Below are positions 35,104 through 45,217 of a DNA stretch of 64,000 bases, one piece after another; within the stretch, counting starts at the first letter, position 1, and every line of letters starts with the position of its first letter. This DNA comes from an uncultured Pirellulales bacterium (lineage in GTDB: Bacteria; Planctomycetota; Planctomycetia; Pirellulales; Thermoguttaceae). The stretch spans positions 1 through 64,000 of the forward strand of contig CALLPE010000008.1 in the NCBI GenBank assembly GCA_938015445.1, in the 5' to 3' direction. Made by a program: the position numbers and the translations under genes. The notes beneath the pieces are model-generated. The model saw only the letters and a list, made by a program, of their open reading frames with translations. It was not told where the DNA came from and searched no databases.

Positions 35104-36102
35104 TTACTCATCGTCTGCCGGCGAGATCTCTATCAGCGGTTCGACCTTGCCCGACCGGTAGAATCGCGCCAGTAAAAACTCCGAAACCAAGTGATGTCCC
35201 AACACGGTGCGACTGGCGCAGCCGGATAGCGCCCGATAGATCAGCCACTGCCGCCTTCCCACCGCCACGCGGTAGGCCACGGCTACGTCGTCGTGTTGAG
35301 CCGACAGCGCTTCGCCCACCGTCAACTGCCGCCAGGTAAGGCAGCGGCGGAAACGGCGGCGCTTCAGGTCCACAAACAGCGGCGCCAGCAGGCGACATCC
35401 ATTACAAGTTTGGCTGAGCACCAGCGCTGCGTCGGCAGCCAGTAACTGTCCGCGCTCTGTTTGGCAGCGCCATTCCGGCAGCGCCAACGGCAACACCACC
35501 GCCCTACGCTTCCTCAAGCGCAAGTAGCACTCCCAGGACTCGCCAGCAGGCTCGAGGCGGACTTTCCTGCCCACTTGCCACGAGGCTTGATATTGAAGCT
35601 GAGCTGGCTGGTCGGCGATCACCGCATCGGCCAAGAAGGCGAAGCGATCGCGGCGCGGCAGAAATATGTGCCGCTGGAGCCGCACTTGCTCTTCCAGTAC
35701 TAGTTCTAGTTCCAGATAGTCGCCGTCGGCATCGCAGTGCCGCAGGACCGTTTGCCATTCAGAGACGGGACTGAGCACCTGCCCATTTCGGCGGAAACAG
35801 GCTTTCCAAAATCCCGAGAGCAGCACACGCCGTTTCAAGCGCAGCTCGATGTGGAACTGACTGCCGCTGGTCGCTGCGGTTAGCGTTACCGCGCCGCGTC
35901 CGCCGCGCAGCACCGCCGCATCCGACGCTGGCCGCTCGAGCACCAGTACCGGCTTCCGCCTCGCCGACGAAGGTCCGCGCGCCGGTTCGGATTCCGTCGC
36001 CTCGGCTGGGCAAACGACGCGCTGCTGCGCGCCGTCGGCATCGGCGTACAAGGGCCTGGCAAATCGACGCTGATGGCGGCTACGGGATGCTTTGGTAGTC
36101 AT
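35104..36102 (-). CDS. Conserved-looking hypothetical protein
   Basis: A 332-aa protein that I cannot assign. It has a basic, low-complexity N-terminus (about 1-60) and no signal peptide. The central part is rich in beta-type strands (FHIELRLKRRVLLSGFWK, DGDYLELELVLEEQVRLQRH, RDRFAFLADAVIADQ) that resemble the sheet of a sandwich domain, with dispersed Arg and Leu. C-terminal YRVAVGRRQWLIYRALSG and LGHHLVSEFLLARFY suggest an amphipathic end. It could be an enzyme-associated scaffold or a planctomycete-only protein. There is no partner gene; the flanks are intergenic on both sides. Codon-like composition and length support real coding. Confidence 0.6.
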   Translation of the reverse strand: MTTKASRSRHQRRFARPLYADADGAQQRVVCPAEATESEPARGPSSARRKPVLVLERPASDAAVLRGGRGAVTLTAATSGSQFHIELRLKRRVLLSGFWKACFRRNGQVLSPVSEWQTVLRHCDADGDYLELELVLEEQVRLQRHIFLPRRDRFAFLADAVIADQPAQLQYQASWQVGRKVRLEPAGESWECYLRLRKRRAVVLPLALPEWRCQTERGQLLAADAALVLSQTCNGCRLLAPLFVDLKRRRFRRCLTWRQLTVGEALSAQHDDVAVAYRVAVGRRQWLIYRALSGCASRTVLGHHLVSEFLLARFYRSGKVEPLIEISPADDE

Positions 36103-36455
36103 GGCGACCCGCGGGTTTGTCGGACAATCGAGAAAACTCTCACGTTACGCGCACATCGCCAGGCAGTCAATCCAGTCGCTGGCCGAAAGCGCTGCATTGT
36201 CGCGGCTGGGCAAAGCCGCCCCGCAGGGCCAGTACAGCCACAGGCCCACGCAGAACCACTTCACAAAGTCATAATCCGCTGCGGCGGCGAAACATTCGGC
36301 GCCAGCGCACAATAAACCGACAACTGTGCGCCGGCTATGACCGATTGTCCGTATTATTGACCGGCACGGCAGGCCACAAGTATTGCCATCGGCGGTCACT
36401 AGGGCCTAAGTTATATTAGCGGGCGGACCAAACCTTTTGCAGAAGGAACCGAAAG
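36103..36455. other. Divergent intergenic region
   Basis: About 350 bp. It ends with a TATATT-like box at 36412-36417 some 40 bp before the lipoprotein ATG. TTGCCA at 36383 is 23 bp upstream of it, too far for a normal -35/-10 pair. No gene is recognised. Confidence 0.4.
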
Positions 36456-37664
36456 ATGAAACGTTTTCTTGGTCTAAACAGCCTCCGGCTAGCGGTGGTT
36501 GTGTGCATATCGGTTGTACTGGTTTGGGGATGTGGTAAGACCCAGCCTACCGATAAGTCTGCTCAACATACCAAGTCGCCCAGCCAAGCACGGGAGCAGC
36601 AACTCGCTCATGGCGATAAGCCTGTGGGAATAGCCGACCAGCAGCAACCCGCACAGCCTACCGAGCCTTCCCCGCCTAAGGAACCAACAAGCGGTGGACC
36701 TGATCAATCGGTCGATAAACCTGGCGAAGGGACGGCGACGAAGCCGGGCGAACCGAGCCAAAAGCCACCCCAGTCGCCGGGGACATCCCCAACCGCCCAG
36801 ACTCCTCCTGACGACACTCAGCCCCAGGAGCCAATGCTGCCAGCGGAGCCTAAGCCACCGGCCGAGCCGGCAGAACCGCTGCCGGGGGAGCCTGCGGCAC
36901 CGCGCGAAACTCCGGTGGAAGAACCGCCCGCCGAAGACAAGCCCGAAGACCTCCAGCCGCTGGTCGATCGTCCGGAGGACCTCCAGCGTCTGGATCCGGT
37001 CAAGCCGTTGTGGTTCGACAAGGCCAAGAAGCGTGTGGTAATGGTCGGTCGCGTGGTGCAGAACAACGTTCCGTTGGAGGTCTTCGCCTGCATCAAGAAC
37101 ACCAAGGAGCACGAAGCGATACTTTCGGTGGACGTAAAGGCTGCGGCGGTTCATGCGGCACTATTGGCTGCCGGGGCTAATCCAGGCCGTCCGGCTCGCT
37201 GGGACCCCAAATACATGCCGCCCGAGGGCACCGAAATCGACATCACCGTCGTTTGGAAAGGCCCCGACGGGAAAGTACACACTGCCCGAGCGCAAGAGTG
37301 GGTCTACGACACCCAAAAGAAAGCCCCGATGGAATACCCCTGGGTGTTCGCTGGCAGCGGCTTTTTCGAGGACCCCGATACTAAGCAGCGCTACTATTTG
37401 GCCGAAGGGGGCGATTTCATCTGTTTGTCGAACTTTCCTGGTGCAATGCTGGATGTTCCCATCGAGAGCACCGACGCCGACGCCAGCCTGATGTTCCAGG
37501 CCAACAAGGAGCGAATCCCATCTCGGGGGACCCCAGTGACAATAATTTTGACACCCAAGCTTTCCGGGAAAGACGGCAAGCCAAGCGGCGCTTCCGGCAA
37601 AGAAAACTCGGCAGCCAACGAGACGTCCCAGCCCGGCAACCAGCCGAAGCAAGACGCGCCGTAG
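36456..37664 (+). CDS. YdjY-domain lipoprotein with long Pro/Glu linker
   Basis: A 402-aa lipoprotein. Signal and lipobox LVWGCG place Cys at about residue 27. Residues about 30-180 are low complexity (Pro, Glu, Lys, Gln, Thr), a likely extended tether. The C-terminal about 200 residues match the YdjY-type domain: KEHEAILSVDVKAAAVHAAL, GTEIDITVVWKG, the R-x-x-E-W-V-Y segment (ARAQEWVYDT) and YPWVFAGSGFF...GGDFICLSNFPGAMLDVPIE. The ribosome site AAGGAAC lies 8 nt before the ATG. It converges on the DUF3999/DUF2339 genes. The function of YdjY domains is not known to me. Confidence 0.85.
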   Translation: MKRFLGLNSLRLAVVVCISVVLVWGCGKTQPTDKSAQHTKSPSQAREQQLAHGDKPVGIADQQQPAQPTEPSPPKEPTSGGPDQSVDKPGEGTATKPGEPSQKPPQSPGTSPTAQTPPDDTQPQEPMLPAEPKPPAEPAEPLPGEPAAPRETPVEEPPAEDKPEDLQPLVDRPEDLQRLDPVKPLWFDKAKKRVVMVGRVVQNNVPLEVFACIKNTKEHEAILSVDVKAAAVHAALLAAGANPGRPARWDPKYMPPEGTEIDITVVWKGPDGKVHTARAQEWVYDTQKKAPMEYPWVFAGSGFFEDPDTKQRYYLAEGGDFICLSNFPGAMLDVPIESTDADASLMFQANKERIPSRGTPVTIILTPKLSGKDGKPSGASGKENSAANETSQPGNQPKQDAP

Positions 37665-37771
37665 CTACCTTTGCTGCGATGCGGTGGCAGTTAAGCGTCC
37701 TGGCTTATTTTACTAATTGGCCGGTCGGTCGAATCGCCGGCCCTTGGTAGCCGGAATGAATTCGCCGCCGG

Positions 37772-39175
37772 TCATGCCTCCGGCTGGCTGGTATTTGAGC
37801 CGGCATCGTGCAGGGCGATCGTCTGCCGGCCGACGGCCACGATCAATCCTGCCAGCACCACGCTGACGCTTCCCAAGACCACATATATCAGCCAAGGCAG
37901 CCGTTCGGTCAGCGGCAACTGGGGCGGAACGTATTCGGGATTGTCTTCCCGCTGGGCAAGTGCGGCCCGGGCAGGAGTGGGCTCCAAATCCGTGGGCAAC
38001 GTGCGGGCGAAATCGTAGTAGGGAGCATCGGCCTGCGGGTTGCCGTAGTACAACCGCAGCGGCTGGGCCAACTCGTTCGACCAAGCGAACACCACTTGCC
38101 GGGCTGACGCACCGTAGCGGACTCGCTGGAGCTTCAGCGGCTCGTTGCGGTGATCGACAACCACCAAGCGCAAACGTTCCGCGGTTAGTTCGGGGAACTC
38201 CATCACCACAGGAGCCTTGGCCTGGCCGGCCTTGCGGGACAAAGTCCCGCTGTGAAAGGTGCTGAACTGTTCGCCATAAGGTTGGGGACTCCACACCTGG
38301 ATTTCGTAGTCGCGCACAAACTCGGCGTCGTCAATGGTCAGCTCCAATTGTCGGCAGGGCACTTGTTTCCCGCCCAGCTCGATTATCCACGCCGAAGCCG
38401 GACCAAGGTCGTGGCGGGTCGGCTCGCGCTGATGCAGCGTCGCCTCCCACATCACGATCTCGCCCGGCAGCCTGACGCGGTGCAACACTTCGACCGTCCC
38501 CAGCCCTGGCGTATCCTTCGGAAGATATTGGTCCCGCTGCACTCGCATCCGCACAAACTTGAACCGGCTGGGCGGATAGCCGAGCGCCGTTCTCTCCACG
38601 ATTTGGCCATCGATGTTAAAACGCATCACATAACCCTTGGCCAACACGCGCCACTGCGAGCCGTCGTCGCTGCCCTCGACAGTCGCTTGACGGCGGAACT
38701 CCAGCCCGCTGAGACTCAGCCGCACCATGTTGTGCTCCGCCTCGGCGTCCAACAGTTCCAAGCACACCTCGTGTTCTTCAGGGCGGTCCGTCAAGCGGTT
38801 GAACTCGCGGGCCGCGATCGGCTGGTGGCGGTCCTGGGGCGCCAGCACCCGCAAGGCATAAGGAACCTCTTTGCCCGAGGCGTCGTACAGCCGCAGATCG
38901 GCCAGGTCCAGCCTGGCGCCGTCGAACACGCTCGGCTGGAGCACGAAATCGACCCATTTGCAGCCGGCAGGAATGTCCGCAGGCAATACCACTGGCTGCA
39001 AGAACTGCCATTTGGCCAGCGACTCGCCGGCTAGGAGCGGCTTTACGTGCGCAAGACACATCAAGCACAGGCTTCCTGCCGTCGCCGCCAACAGCGGCCT
39101 CAACCGCGCCAGAAGGGCGGCGGCATAACAGCGCCGCAACATGGAAAACTCGCTATGAAAACTGATGTTCGCCAT
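37772..39175 (-). CDS. DUF3999 family membrane-anchored exported protein
   Basis: A 467-aa protein with a signal or anchor region at the N-terminus and a membrane helix near the end (LPWLIYVVLGSVSVVLAGLIVAVG). The extracytoplasmic part is two beta-sandwich-like modules (WVDFVLQPSVFDGARLDLADLRLYD, VRMRVQRDQYLPKDTPGLG). DUF3999 genes are repeatedly found beside DUF2339 genes; here the DUF2339 gene ends 11 bp upstream. The long frame begins far upstream of 39175; this start is chosen because GAAGGGA lies before it and it clears the DUF2339 gene. The function is unknown. Confidence 0.75.
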   Translation of the reverse strand: MANISFHSEFSMLRRCYAAALLARLRPLLAATAGSLCLMCLAHVKPLLAGESLAKWQFLQPVVLPADIPAGCKWVDFVLQPSVFDGARLDLADLRLYDASGKEVPYALRVLAPQDRHQPIAAREFNRLTDRPEEHEVCLELLDAEAEHNMVRLSLSGLEFRRQATVEGSDDGSQWRVLAKGYVMRFNIDGQIVERTALGYPPSRFKFVRMRVQRDQYLPKDTPGLGTVEVLHRVRLPGEIVMWEATLHQREPTRHDLGPASAWIIELGGKQVPCRQLELTIDDAEFVRDYEIQVWSPQPYGEQFSTFHSGTLSRKAGQAKAPVVMEFPELTAERLRLVVVDHRNEPLKLQRVRYGASARQVVFAWSNELAQPLRLYYGNPQADAPYYDFARTLPTDLEPTPARAALAQREDNPEYVPPQLPLTERLPWLIYVVLGSVSVVLAGLIVAVGRQTIALHDAGSNTSQPEA

Positions 39176-39186
39176 GTGCAGTCCCT

Positions 39187-41148
39187 TCAATCTTGCTTGG
39201 CAGTTTGAAAATTTGCTTTTGCGGCCTGTAAATCCAAGCGGATGCGCTGGTAGGCCCGGGCGGCCAGCCCCAACAGCACCGCCAAGGCAAAAAAGGCCAG
39301 GATGCGATAGATGCGGTCCAAGGCCGCCATATCTACCAGAAACACCTTGGCGGCGGTCAAGCTGTAGAAGCCGATTGCCAGCCAGCGCAGTCCCGCCTGC
39401 TGCCGGAAAAACCCCAACACCAGCAACACGCTGGCAAACAGCGCCCAGAAGACCGACAGCGTCATCTGCCCCAGCAATAGCCAATCGACGCCTTTGAGCA
39501 CGAACCAATCGACGCTTACACCCAGCCGGTCCAACGTGCGGAAGAAGCTGTGCAAGTCTAACGACAGCACCAGCCACACCCCGGCGATCAGCAGTAAGAA
39601 TGCAGCATAGAGGGCCTGCTGCTCGAGTTGATGCAGCCGGCCGACCAGCCGCCTGCCGGAGACAACCCCGGCAAGCAACAGCCCGAGAATGCCCACCAAC
39701 GGCAGCGCAACTTGATTCAGCGCCGGCACGAAAAGCCACTCCCTGGCACTTCCGGGGAGTTCATTCAGCACGCGGCCGACCGCCAGCAGGGCCAAGACTG
39801 CCGCCAGCGCTCGCAGTCCGCCAGCCTTCACGCGCAGCCCGAACCACCACATCACCGCGGCGTGGGCGGCCCAGCCCAGGCCGATCCATTCCACCTCGGT
39901 CGCTGTGCGCTCGGCCTGAAGGGGGATGGCAATGGCGACGAATCCGGCGGCGATGGCCAGCATCAGCTCCACCTGGTGGAAGGCCAGTTGCCGACGGCGC
40001 GACTCTACATAGCCCAGCACGGTGTACAAACCGGCCATGGCAAGCGCACCCGAGCCGAGCCAGTCGCCATAGTCCTCCACAAGCAGCGTGTAAGCCGCCA
40101 GCAGCCAGAAAAGGGCTACTAGCACCGGACGGACCAGCGCTTGCCAGTCCAGCGCAGCGGTGCGACGACGCGCCACCAGCACCTCGTATCCCACATACAG
40201 CAGCAGCATCCCGGCCTGGAAACCCAAGGCCCAGTAGAGCTTCTCGAAATGATAGTTGCTGTGGTACCACAGCCAGAACAATGCCTGGGTGCCGAGCAAC
40301 GACACCAACCCTAGACCTATCCATCGGCGCAGTCCCATCAACAGCACTACCCCGAAGTTAAGTGCCAGCAGATAGCAGAACAGCACGATGTACCGGTCGT
40401 GTTCCGATCGCAGTAGCACCGGCGTGAGCAGTCCGCCCAGGATGGCCACCAATGCCAGCGGCCAACCGTTGTAGGCCACGGCCAGCAAGGCCGATTGGAT
40501 CACCACTAACAACAAAAAGAGGAAAGCTGCATGTTGGGGTAGAAGTTGGTAGAAGCCGAAGGCGCTGTAAACGGCCAGATACAACACCACAATGCCGGCG
40601 GCCGAGAACATTTGCGAAAACCGCAGCCAGCCGTGGCGAAAATAGTACCAGCCGGCAACCATCAGAGCGGCCGCCAGTGTGGCGCCGAACATCACTTGGC
40701 CTTGCGGGCCGATCCATTGCTGGAAGGCATGGCGCAGGAAGAACGCAGCGGCAAACACCAGCGCTGCCACCGCTGCCCAACCCAGCGCTTTGCGGCCCAG
40801 GAAAAGCTCCCATTGGACGGCGTGGCCGCCGGGCAAGCGATCGCCCGATTCGGCCAGTGCGGCGGCAACCGCCGGCACGGGAGGCGGCCCACCGGCCGCA
40901 GCGATGACCGGAGACGGCTCGGGCACCGGCGCAATTTGCGGCTGGGGGGTTGGTGCAGGCCGCGGTTCACCCTCGGCGGGTTTCAATAGACTGCCCAACT
41001 GCAATTCCAGCCGCTCGATGCGCTGCCCTAACGACTCGATCCGGCGCGCCCGCATCAGCGCTGCTATCGCCACGATTAGCGCCGCAAGGGGAAGCCCGAC
41101 AACAATAGAAATCACCAGCAGGGCCAGCAGAAGCCACTCGGTTTCCAT
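39187..41148 (-). CDS. DUF2339 polytopic membrane protein
   Basis: A 653-aa integral membrane protein. One N-terminal helix (LLLALLVISIVVGLPLAALIVAI) is followed by a coiled-coil-like stretch (RRIESLGQRIERLELQLG), a Pro-rich linker, then more than 15 predicted membrane helices. WELFLGRKALGWAAVAALVFAAAFFLRHAF is the hallmark entry of DUF2339 (Gly-x-x-x-Gly-W, A/F-rich, F-F-L-x-x-A). The pairing with the DUF3999 gene 11 bp downstream is the conserved arrangement. The start at 41148 gives a typical N-terminus. It could be an envelope complex of transport or signalling type, but no activity is known to me. Confidence 0.9.
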   Translation of the reverse strand: METEWLLLALLVISIVVGLPLAALIVAIAALMRARRIESLGQRIERLELQLGSLLKPAEGEPRPAPTPQPQIAPVPEPSPVIAAAGGPPPVPAVAAALAESGDRLPGGHAVQWELFLGRKALGWAAVAALVFAAAFFLRHAFQQWIGPQGQVMFGATLAAALMVAGWYYFRHGWLRFSQMFSAAGIVVLYLAVYSAFGFYQLLPQHAAFLFLLLVVIQSALLAVAYNGWPLALVAILGGLLTPVLLRSEHDRYIVLFCYLLALNFGVVLLMGLRRWIGLGLVSLLGTQALFWLWYHSNYHFEKLYWALGFQAGMLLLYVGYEVLVARRRTAALDWQALVRPVLVALFWLLAAYTLLVEDYGDWLGSGALAMAGLYTVLGYVESRRRQLAFHQVELMLAIAAGFVAIAIPLQAERTATEVEWIGLGWAAHAAVMWWFGLRVKAGGLRALAAVLALLAVGRVLNELPGSAREWLFVPALNQVALPLVGILGLLLAGVVSGRRLVGRLHQLEQQALYAAFLLLIAGVWLVLSLDLHSFFRTLDRLGVSVDWFVLKGVDWLLLGQMTLSVFWALFASVLLVLGFFRQQAGLRWLAIGFYSLTAAKVFLVDMAALDRIYRILAFFALAVLLGLAARAYQRIRLDLQAAKANFQTAKQD

Positions 41149-41301
41149 GCAGGCCGTACCTTAGGGAAAAGCTGCCATGTGTGAGGAAAAAGCCGCCAGG
41201 ACGGGTTGAAGACCGCTCCCGCTGCGCGATGCGCGCCACCACCAGCTCGAGCCGCCGCGGCCCAAAAGCTCCAACAATGGTCCGACGAGCGCCCTCGCTT
41301 G

Positions 41302-42231
41302 TTATTCGTTGGCCGGATTGACTGATTGGTCGTCGGTTTTTTGCTGGGCCTGGCCAGTCATGGGCACGAATGCCACCGGGGCCACTGACCGGCGGATCAC
41401 CGAACCATCGGCTTGCTTTTCGATCAGCAACAGCGTCTGGTAGTACATCTGGCCGACCGGGATGACCATCCGTCCGCCGATCGCTAGTTGGTCCACCAGC
41501 GGCTGTGGTACGTGGTCAGGAGCGGCGGCCACCACGATCACATCGAAGGGGGCCTTTTCCGGCCAGCCCTTGTAACCATCGCCGCAGCGGACGGTGATAT
41601 TCTTGTAGCCCATCGCATTTAGTCTTTGTCGGGCTTCTTCGGCCAGCGGCTCGAGGATTTCGATACTGTAAACCTCCTTGCACAGTTCGGCAAGCACCGC
41701 GGCCTGATACCCCGAGCCGGTACCTACGTCCAACGCCCGTGACTGCGGCCCTGGACGCACCAGTTGTGTCATCAGCGCTACGATGTATGGCTGGGAAATG
41801 GTCTGCTCGTGACCGATTGGTAGTGCGCGGTCGCTGTAAGCTACCTCGCGCAGGGCCTCGGGGACGAAGCGGTGCCGGGGGATGCGGGCCATCACCGCAA
41901 GCACTCGCTCGTCAACGATGTCGCGCCCGCGCAGGTCAAGTTCGACCATCTGCCGCCGGGCCAGAGTAAGCCCCGGGTGCTCGTCGGGCGGAAACTCCGG
42001 CCGCGCAGGAAGCTCGGACAACGCGGCCGGCTGCCCCTGCACTGCGCCGCTCTTGTCCGCTGCTGCCGGCGCGGCAGCGGCTTGAACTTGTGGGGGCGGT
42101 TGAACCTGTGCGGGCGGTTCTGGACCCCGCGCGATTACCGTGGCCGCCACAACTGCGAAAACACTGGCCGCTAGCCCGAAGACGCTCAACACGACGATCC
42201 ACGCCACCGATTGTCCGCTGAAGATCGCCAT
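41302..42231 (-). CDS. pcm: Membrane-anchored protein-L-isoaspartate O-methyltransferase
   Basis: Methylates isoaspartyl residues to start repair of aged proteins. The 309-aa protein has an N-terminal membrane anchor (VAWIVVLSVFGLAASVFAVVAATVIA) and a low-complexity Pro/Ala linker to about residue 85. The catalytic domain shows RHRFVPE, AYSDRALPIGHEQTISQPYIVA, the SAM loop LDVGTGSGYQAAVLAEL, and VAAAPDHVPQPLVDQLAIGGRM. E. coli Pcm is about 208 aa and cytosolic; here the extra N-terminus suggests action at the membrane or outside. GAGGAGG lies 7 nt before the ATG at 42231, supporting this start over a longer frame. Confidence 0.92.
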   Translation of the reverse strand: MAIFSGQSVAWIVVLSVFGLAASVFAVVAATVIARGPEPPAQVQPPPQVQAAAAPAAADKSGAVQGQPAALSELPARPEFPPDEHPGLTLARRQMVELDLRGRDIVDERVLAVMARIPRHRFVPEALREVAYSDRALPIGHEQTISQPYIVALMTQLVRPGPQSRALDVGTGSGYQAAVLAELCKEVYSIEILEPLAEEARQRLNAMGYKNITVRCGDGYKGWPEKAPFDVIVVAAAPDHVPQPLVDQLAIGGRMVIPVGQMYYQTLLLIEKQADGSVIRRSVAPVAFVPMTGQAQQKTDDQSVNPANE

Positions 42232-42509
42232 GATCGTCCTCCTCGTGCAGCAATAGCGATTTCCAAAGCCGACACAAGTCGGCCAGCTTTCCCGCGCCAG
42301 AATGCCAATCGCGCCGTCATCGCTGCCGGCGCCAAACGCATAGCATCCGTAGATATTGTGCCGCCCTATAAACTCCCCGACTATAACCCTTGTGGAGGGA
42401 GTAGCGCCGCCTACGCTTCGCGGCATCCACAAGCCGTGCCATAGCCGGCGCCCGCCAATCCGGGTCGGAAAGGACTCCGGTGCTGTCGGCCTCTGGTGGC
42501 CAGGTGGTG

Positions 42510-45053
42510 CTATGGTTTCACTTCGATGGTGAACTTCTGGGTGTCGGCTCCCACCTGCTGGACGCTTGTGGAAATCACTTTTTCATTGCCCCAGGCCAGC
42601 ACCTTCTCGTCCAATTGGCGCACGGGTCGTTCCAGCCTCAGCAGTACGGTCACATCGAACTGTCCCGGTGCACTGGGAATCCCCGAAAGCACTCCAGTGG
42701 CCGGGTCGAGCTTCAGCCACGCCGGCCCTTGCTGTAACTCGAAGGTGGGTTTTTCGATGTCGAAGTAGCCGCTGACCATCTGCCCGTGCTGCATGCGAGC
42801 CGTCAGGTCGCCTAGGGAACGATTGGCCCGGACCTCGTACCGGTACTCGGCCCCAACTTGTGTCTTTGTGGGCGGCTTGCTGAAGATCACCGGGCGCGGC
42901 GCAGTAGCGTAGTCCGAAGGACCGCTCCGCTTCCCGAACTCGTCCACTGCCACCACACGATAGTAAGTCTTGTTTGCACTGGGAAGCTCCACATCAGGAC
43001 CGAGTACTGCCAGTTCAGTATGCGTCGTTTCCGCGATGAAGTTGGCAGGGAACCAGGGATTCCACGCCGCCATTTCCTCTTTGGTGATACCTACCACACT
43101 TTGGTACGGACGGTCGGAGACCGTAAATCCCTTTTCGTCGCTCCCGTAAACGCGGTATGTGACCGGCCGACGCCCAAGCTGATTGGGCTTCCACCGCAGC
43201 ACGGCCCGCTTGCGCTGTGGATCGTAGTCGATCGTTACATCGACCGGGTGAGCTGGTCCCCGGGCCGTAAACCGCCAGGTCTTGCTCCACGGTCCCCATA
43301 CTCCATTGGAATCCATCGCGCGGACGCGCCAGTAATACTGACGATCCGGGGTGAGCAAGCCCGGCTGCGGCAAGGTGTACTGAGGCTTCACGGTGACGTG
43401 CTCTTTGCCGGTGGTCTTGTCTTTCTGCTTTACCGCATCGGCGGTGCGCGAGATGAGCTTGTAGAAAGACATCGACAGCGGCCAGCGCAGGTCGGGCCGA
43501 TTGGATAGCTCGAACTGATAGTCGGCGATCGGGTCTCCGTCGGGATCGACGGCTGCGGACCATCGGAAGACGATGTCCGTGCCGTCGCTTTGGCCCCCAT
43601 CGGGCGGATACACTGCCTCGGCCGGTGCCGACGGCGGCCGGGTGGCCGACCGCTCCACCCAGTGATGCGTAATCCGCACCTTGCGCGGCTCGGCGTTCTG
43701 GTCGGTATAAGTGAACAGATTCTCGCCGACGACCATTTCGGGCAACGCCAGCGGGGCCATCTGAAGATCATTGACGACCGCCAGCCGCCGCAGCCGGGCC
43801 GACCCTTCAAGCTGGCAACGCAGCTTGTATTGGTAGCGCGCCAGACCGACGACCGGGAAGAACCTATCGAGGCTGTCGGTTACGCCCTGCCAGGTTTTGC
43901 CATCCGCGGAAATAGAGAAACGGACCCCTTGCCCATCTACTTCCAGGTGCCCGCCTACGAACACATAGGGACTGCGCATCGTCCAGATGATGGTTCCTTG
44001 TTTTCCTTCCTCGGCTCTCAGGCCGTCGGCGCTGGCGACGATGTTCTCCACTACATCCGCCCCTTTTCGCCACAGCGGCTGGGTGAAGTCGGGACGGTAT
44101 TCCCACAAACCATTACAGATGGCCGAGGGATATGCAGGCACCGTTCCCAACGCCCCGTGGTACTTCACCGGCGTAAGCTGTCCCCAGCGCCACACGATCG
44201 CCTCGCCAGGCCGAAGCACCATGTCCATCGTTGTATCGACTGTGCTACCGCGCTGGCCTGTCACTTCTCCCTGGTAAAAGTACATGGCGCAAAAGCCGGG
44301 ACCATCCCACCACGTATCAGGGAAAAGGATTCCCTTATTATGAGTGCGTTTGATGAGATCGTGGTCGCGCACGATGTCTTGTTCGCCCGCCACAGTCTCG
44401 TTGTCCCGCAGTAGGTACACGCAGTGCATGTCGCCGTCGAACAGGTGCCAGCGGCCATCGTAGAAGACCTGGGAGACGCAGTGCCCCAATGCGCGGGCGG
44501 GCGCTACCTTCAGTCCCGCAGCACGCCATAGGCTGGCCAGGCAGATCGAATCGTTCCCGCAAGTGTTGTAACCGTAGATGTTGAAGACCTTCACCGGGTC
44601 CAACAATTCATTGTTGTCGCCGCCCGAGTGATGCCGGTATCGGATCTGCTGGAACCATAGGGCGAAGGCCTTTTCGGCGTCGGTCATCTCGGGCGTAGTC
44701 GCTGCGGCGACGATCTGCTGAACGGTGCGGAAGTTGTTCCGACCGTTGGACAGCCACGGATTGATCACGTCGGTCTGCCCGACGTTCTCCATCCGCACCG
44801 AGCGATTCGATTCCCAGTGCTGCACCAGTGCTCCTTCGCGCGCGATGCCGCAACCCATGGGAAGGCGGCAACTGCGTCCGTCCATGGTTCCGCCTTGAAC
44901 GACCGTATACTTATGTGGCGCGGCAACGATTTGCTCAACGTGCCAACGCGGCTGATCGGTGGGGTGTTTGTCGTCGGCCCACGGTTTGAGAGCCTCCTGC
45001 GAACCAGAGCCAGCCGACAGTGCGGCCACAGCAAGCACTAGCATAGTGTACAT
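42510..45053 (-). CDS. Exported transglutaminase-like protein with FN3 and cadherin-type domains
   Basis: An 847-aa exported protein. Signal peptide MYTMLVLAVAALSAGS. A transglutaminase-like core is visible: Cys165 in NTCGNDS, His191 in ALGHCVSQ and Asp206 in WHLFDGD (numbers from the start at 45053), so this member retains the full triad. Between and after it lie beta modules: FN3-like (PVDVTIDYDPQRKRAVLRWK, YRVYGSDEKG) and a He_PIG/cadherin-like element (ATGVLSGIPSAPGQFDVTV). Such proteins may crosslink or cleave peptides at the cell surface. The start is chosen for the signal peptide with AGGA about 10 nt upstream. It contrasts with the degenerate relative at 8.6-10.5 kb. Confidence 0.8.
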   Translation of the reverse strand: MYTMLVLAVAALSAGSGSQEALKPWADDKHPTDQPRWHVEQIVAAPHKYTVVQGGTMDGRSCRLPMGCGIAREGALVQHWESNRSVRMENVGQTDVINPWLSNGRNNFRTVQQIVAAATTPEMTDAEKAFALWFQQIRYRHHSGGDNNELLDPVKVFNIYGYNTCGNDSICLASLWRAAGLKVAPARALGHCVSQVFYDGRWHLFDGDMHCVYLLRDNETVAGEQDIVRDHDLIKRTHNKGILFPDTWWDGPGFCAMYFYQGEVTGQRGSTVDTTMDMVLRPGEAIVWRWGQLTPVKYHGALGTVPAYPSAICNGLWEYRPDFTQPLWRKGADVVENIVASADGLRAEEGKQGTIIWTMRSPYVFVGGHLEVDGQGVRFSISADGKTWQGVTDSLDRFFPVVGLARYQYKLRCQLEGSARLRRLAVVNDLQMAPLALPEMVVGENLFTYTDQNAEPRKVRITHHWVERSATRPPSAPAEAVYPPDGGQSDGTDIVFRWSAAVDPDGDPIADYQFELSNRPDLRWPLSMSFYKLISRTADAVKQKDKTTGKEHVTVKPQYTLPQPGLLTPDRQYYWRVRAMDSNGVWGPWSKTWRFTARGPAHPVDVTIDYDPQRKRAVLRWKPNQLGRRPVTYRVYGSDEKGFTVSDRPYQSVVGITKEEMAAWNPWFPANFIAETTHTELAVLGPDVELPSANKTYYRVVAVDEFGKRSGPSDYATAPRPVIFSKPPTKTQVGAEYRYEVRANRSLGDLTARMQHGQMVSGYFDIEKPTFELQQGPAWLKLDPATGVLSGIPSAPGQFDVTVLLRLERPVRQLDEKVLAWGNEKVISTSVQQVGADTQKFTIEVKP

Positions 45054-45217
45054 CGGAAGGAGTCCTGGTGTTGGGCAACGGTACGCCAATCGGGCCGGCT
45101 AACCAGCACGTTCGCTGCCACGGTTTTCGGTCTTCGTGGTAGTTGGCGGCAGTGTGCCGCTGGGCGGGCGCCGGCCAGCGGGCGATGCCGGGCCATGCTC
45201 CGGCAGGCTTTTGGCCG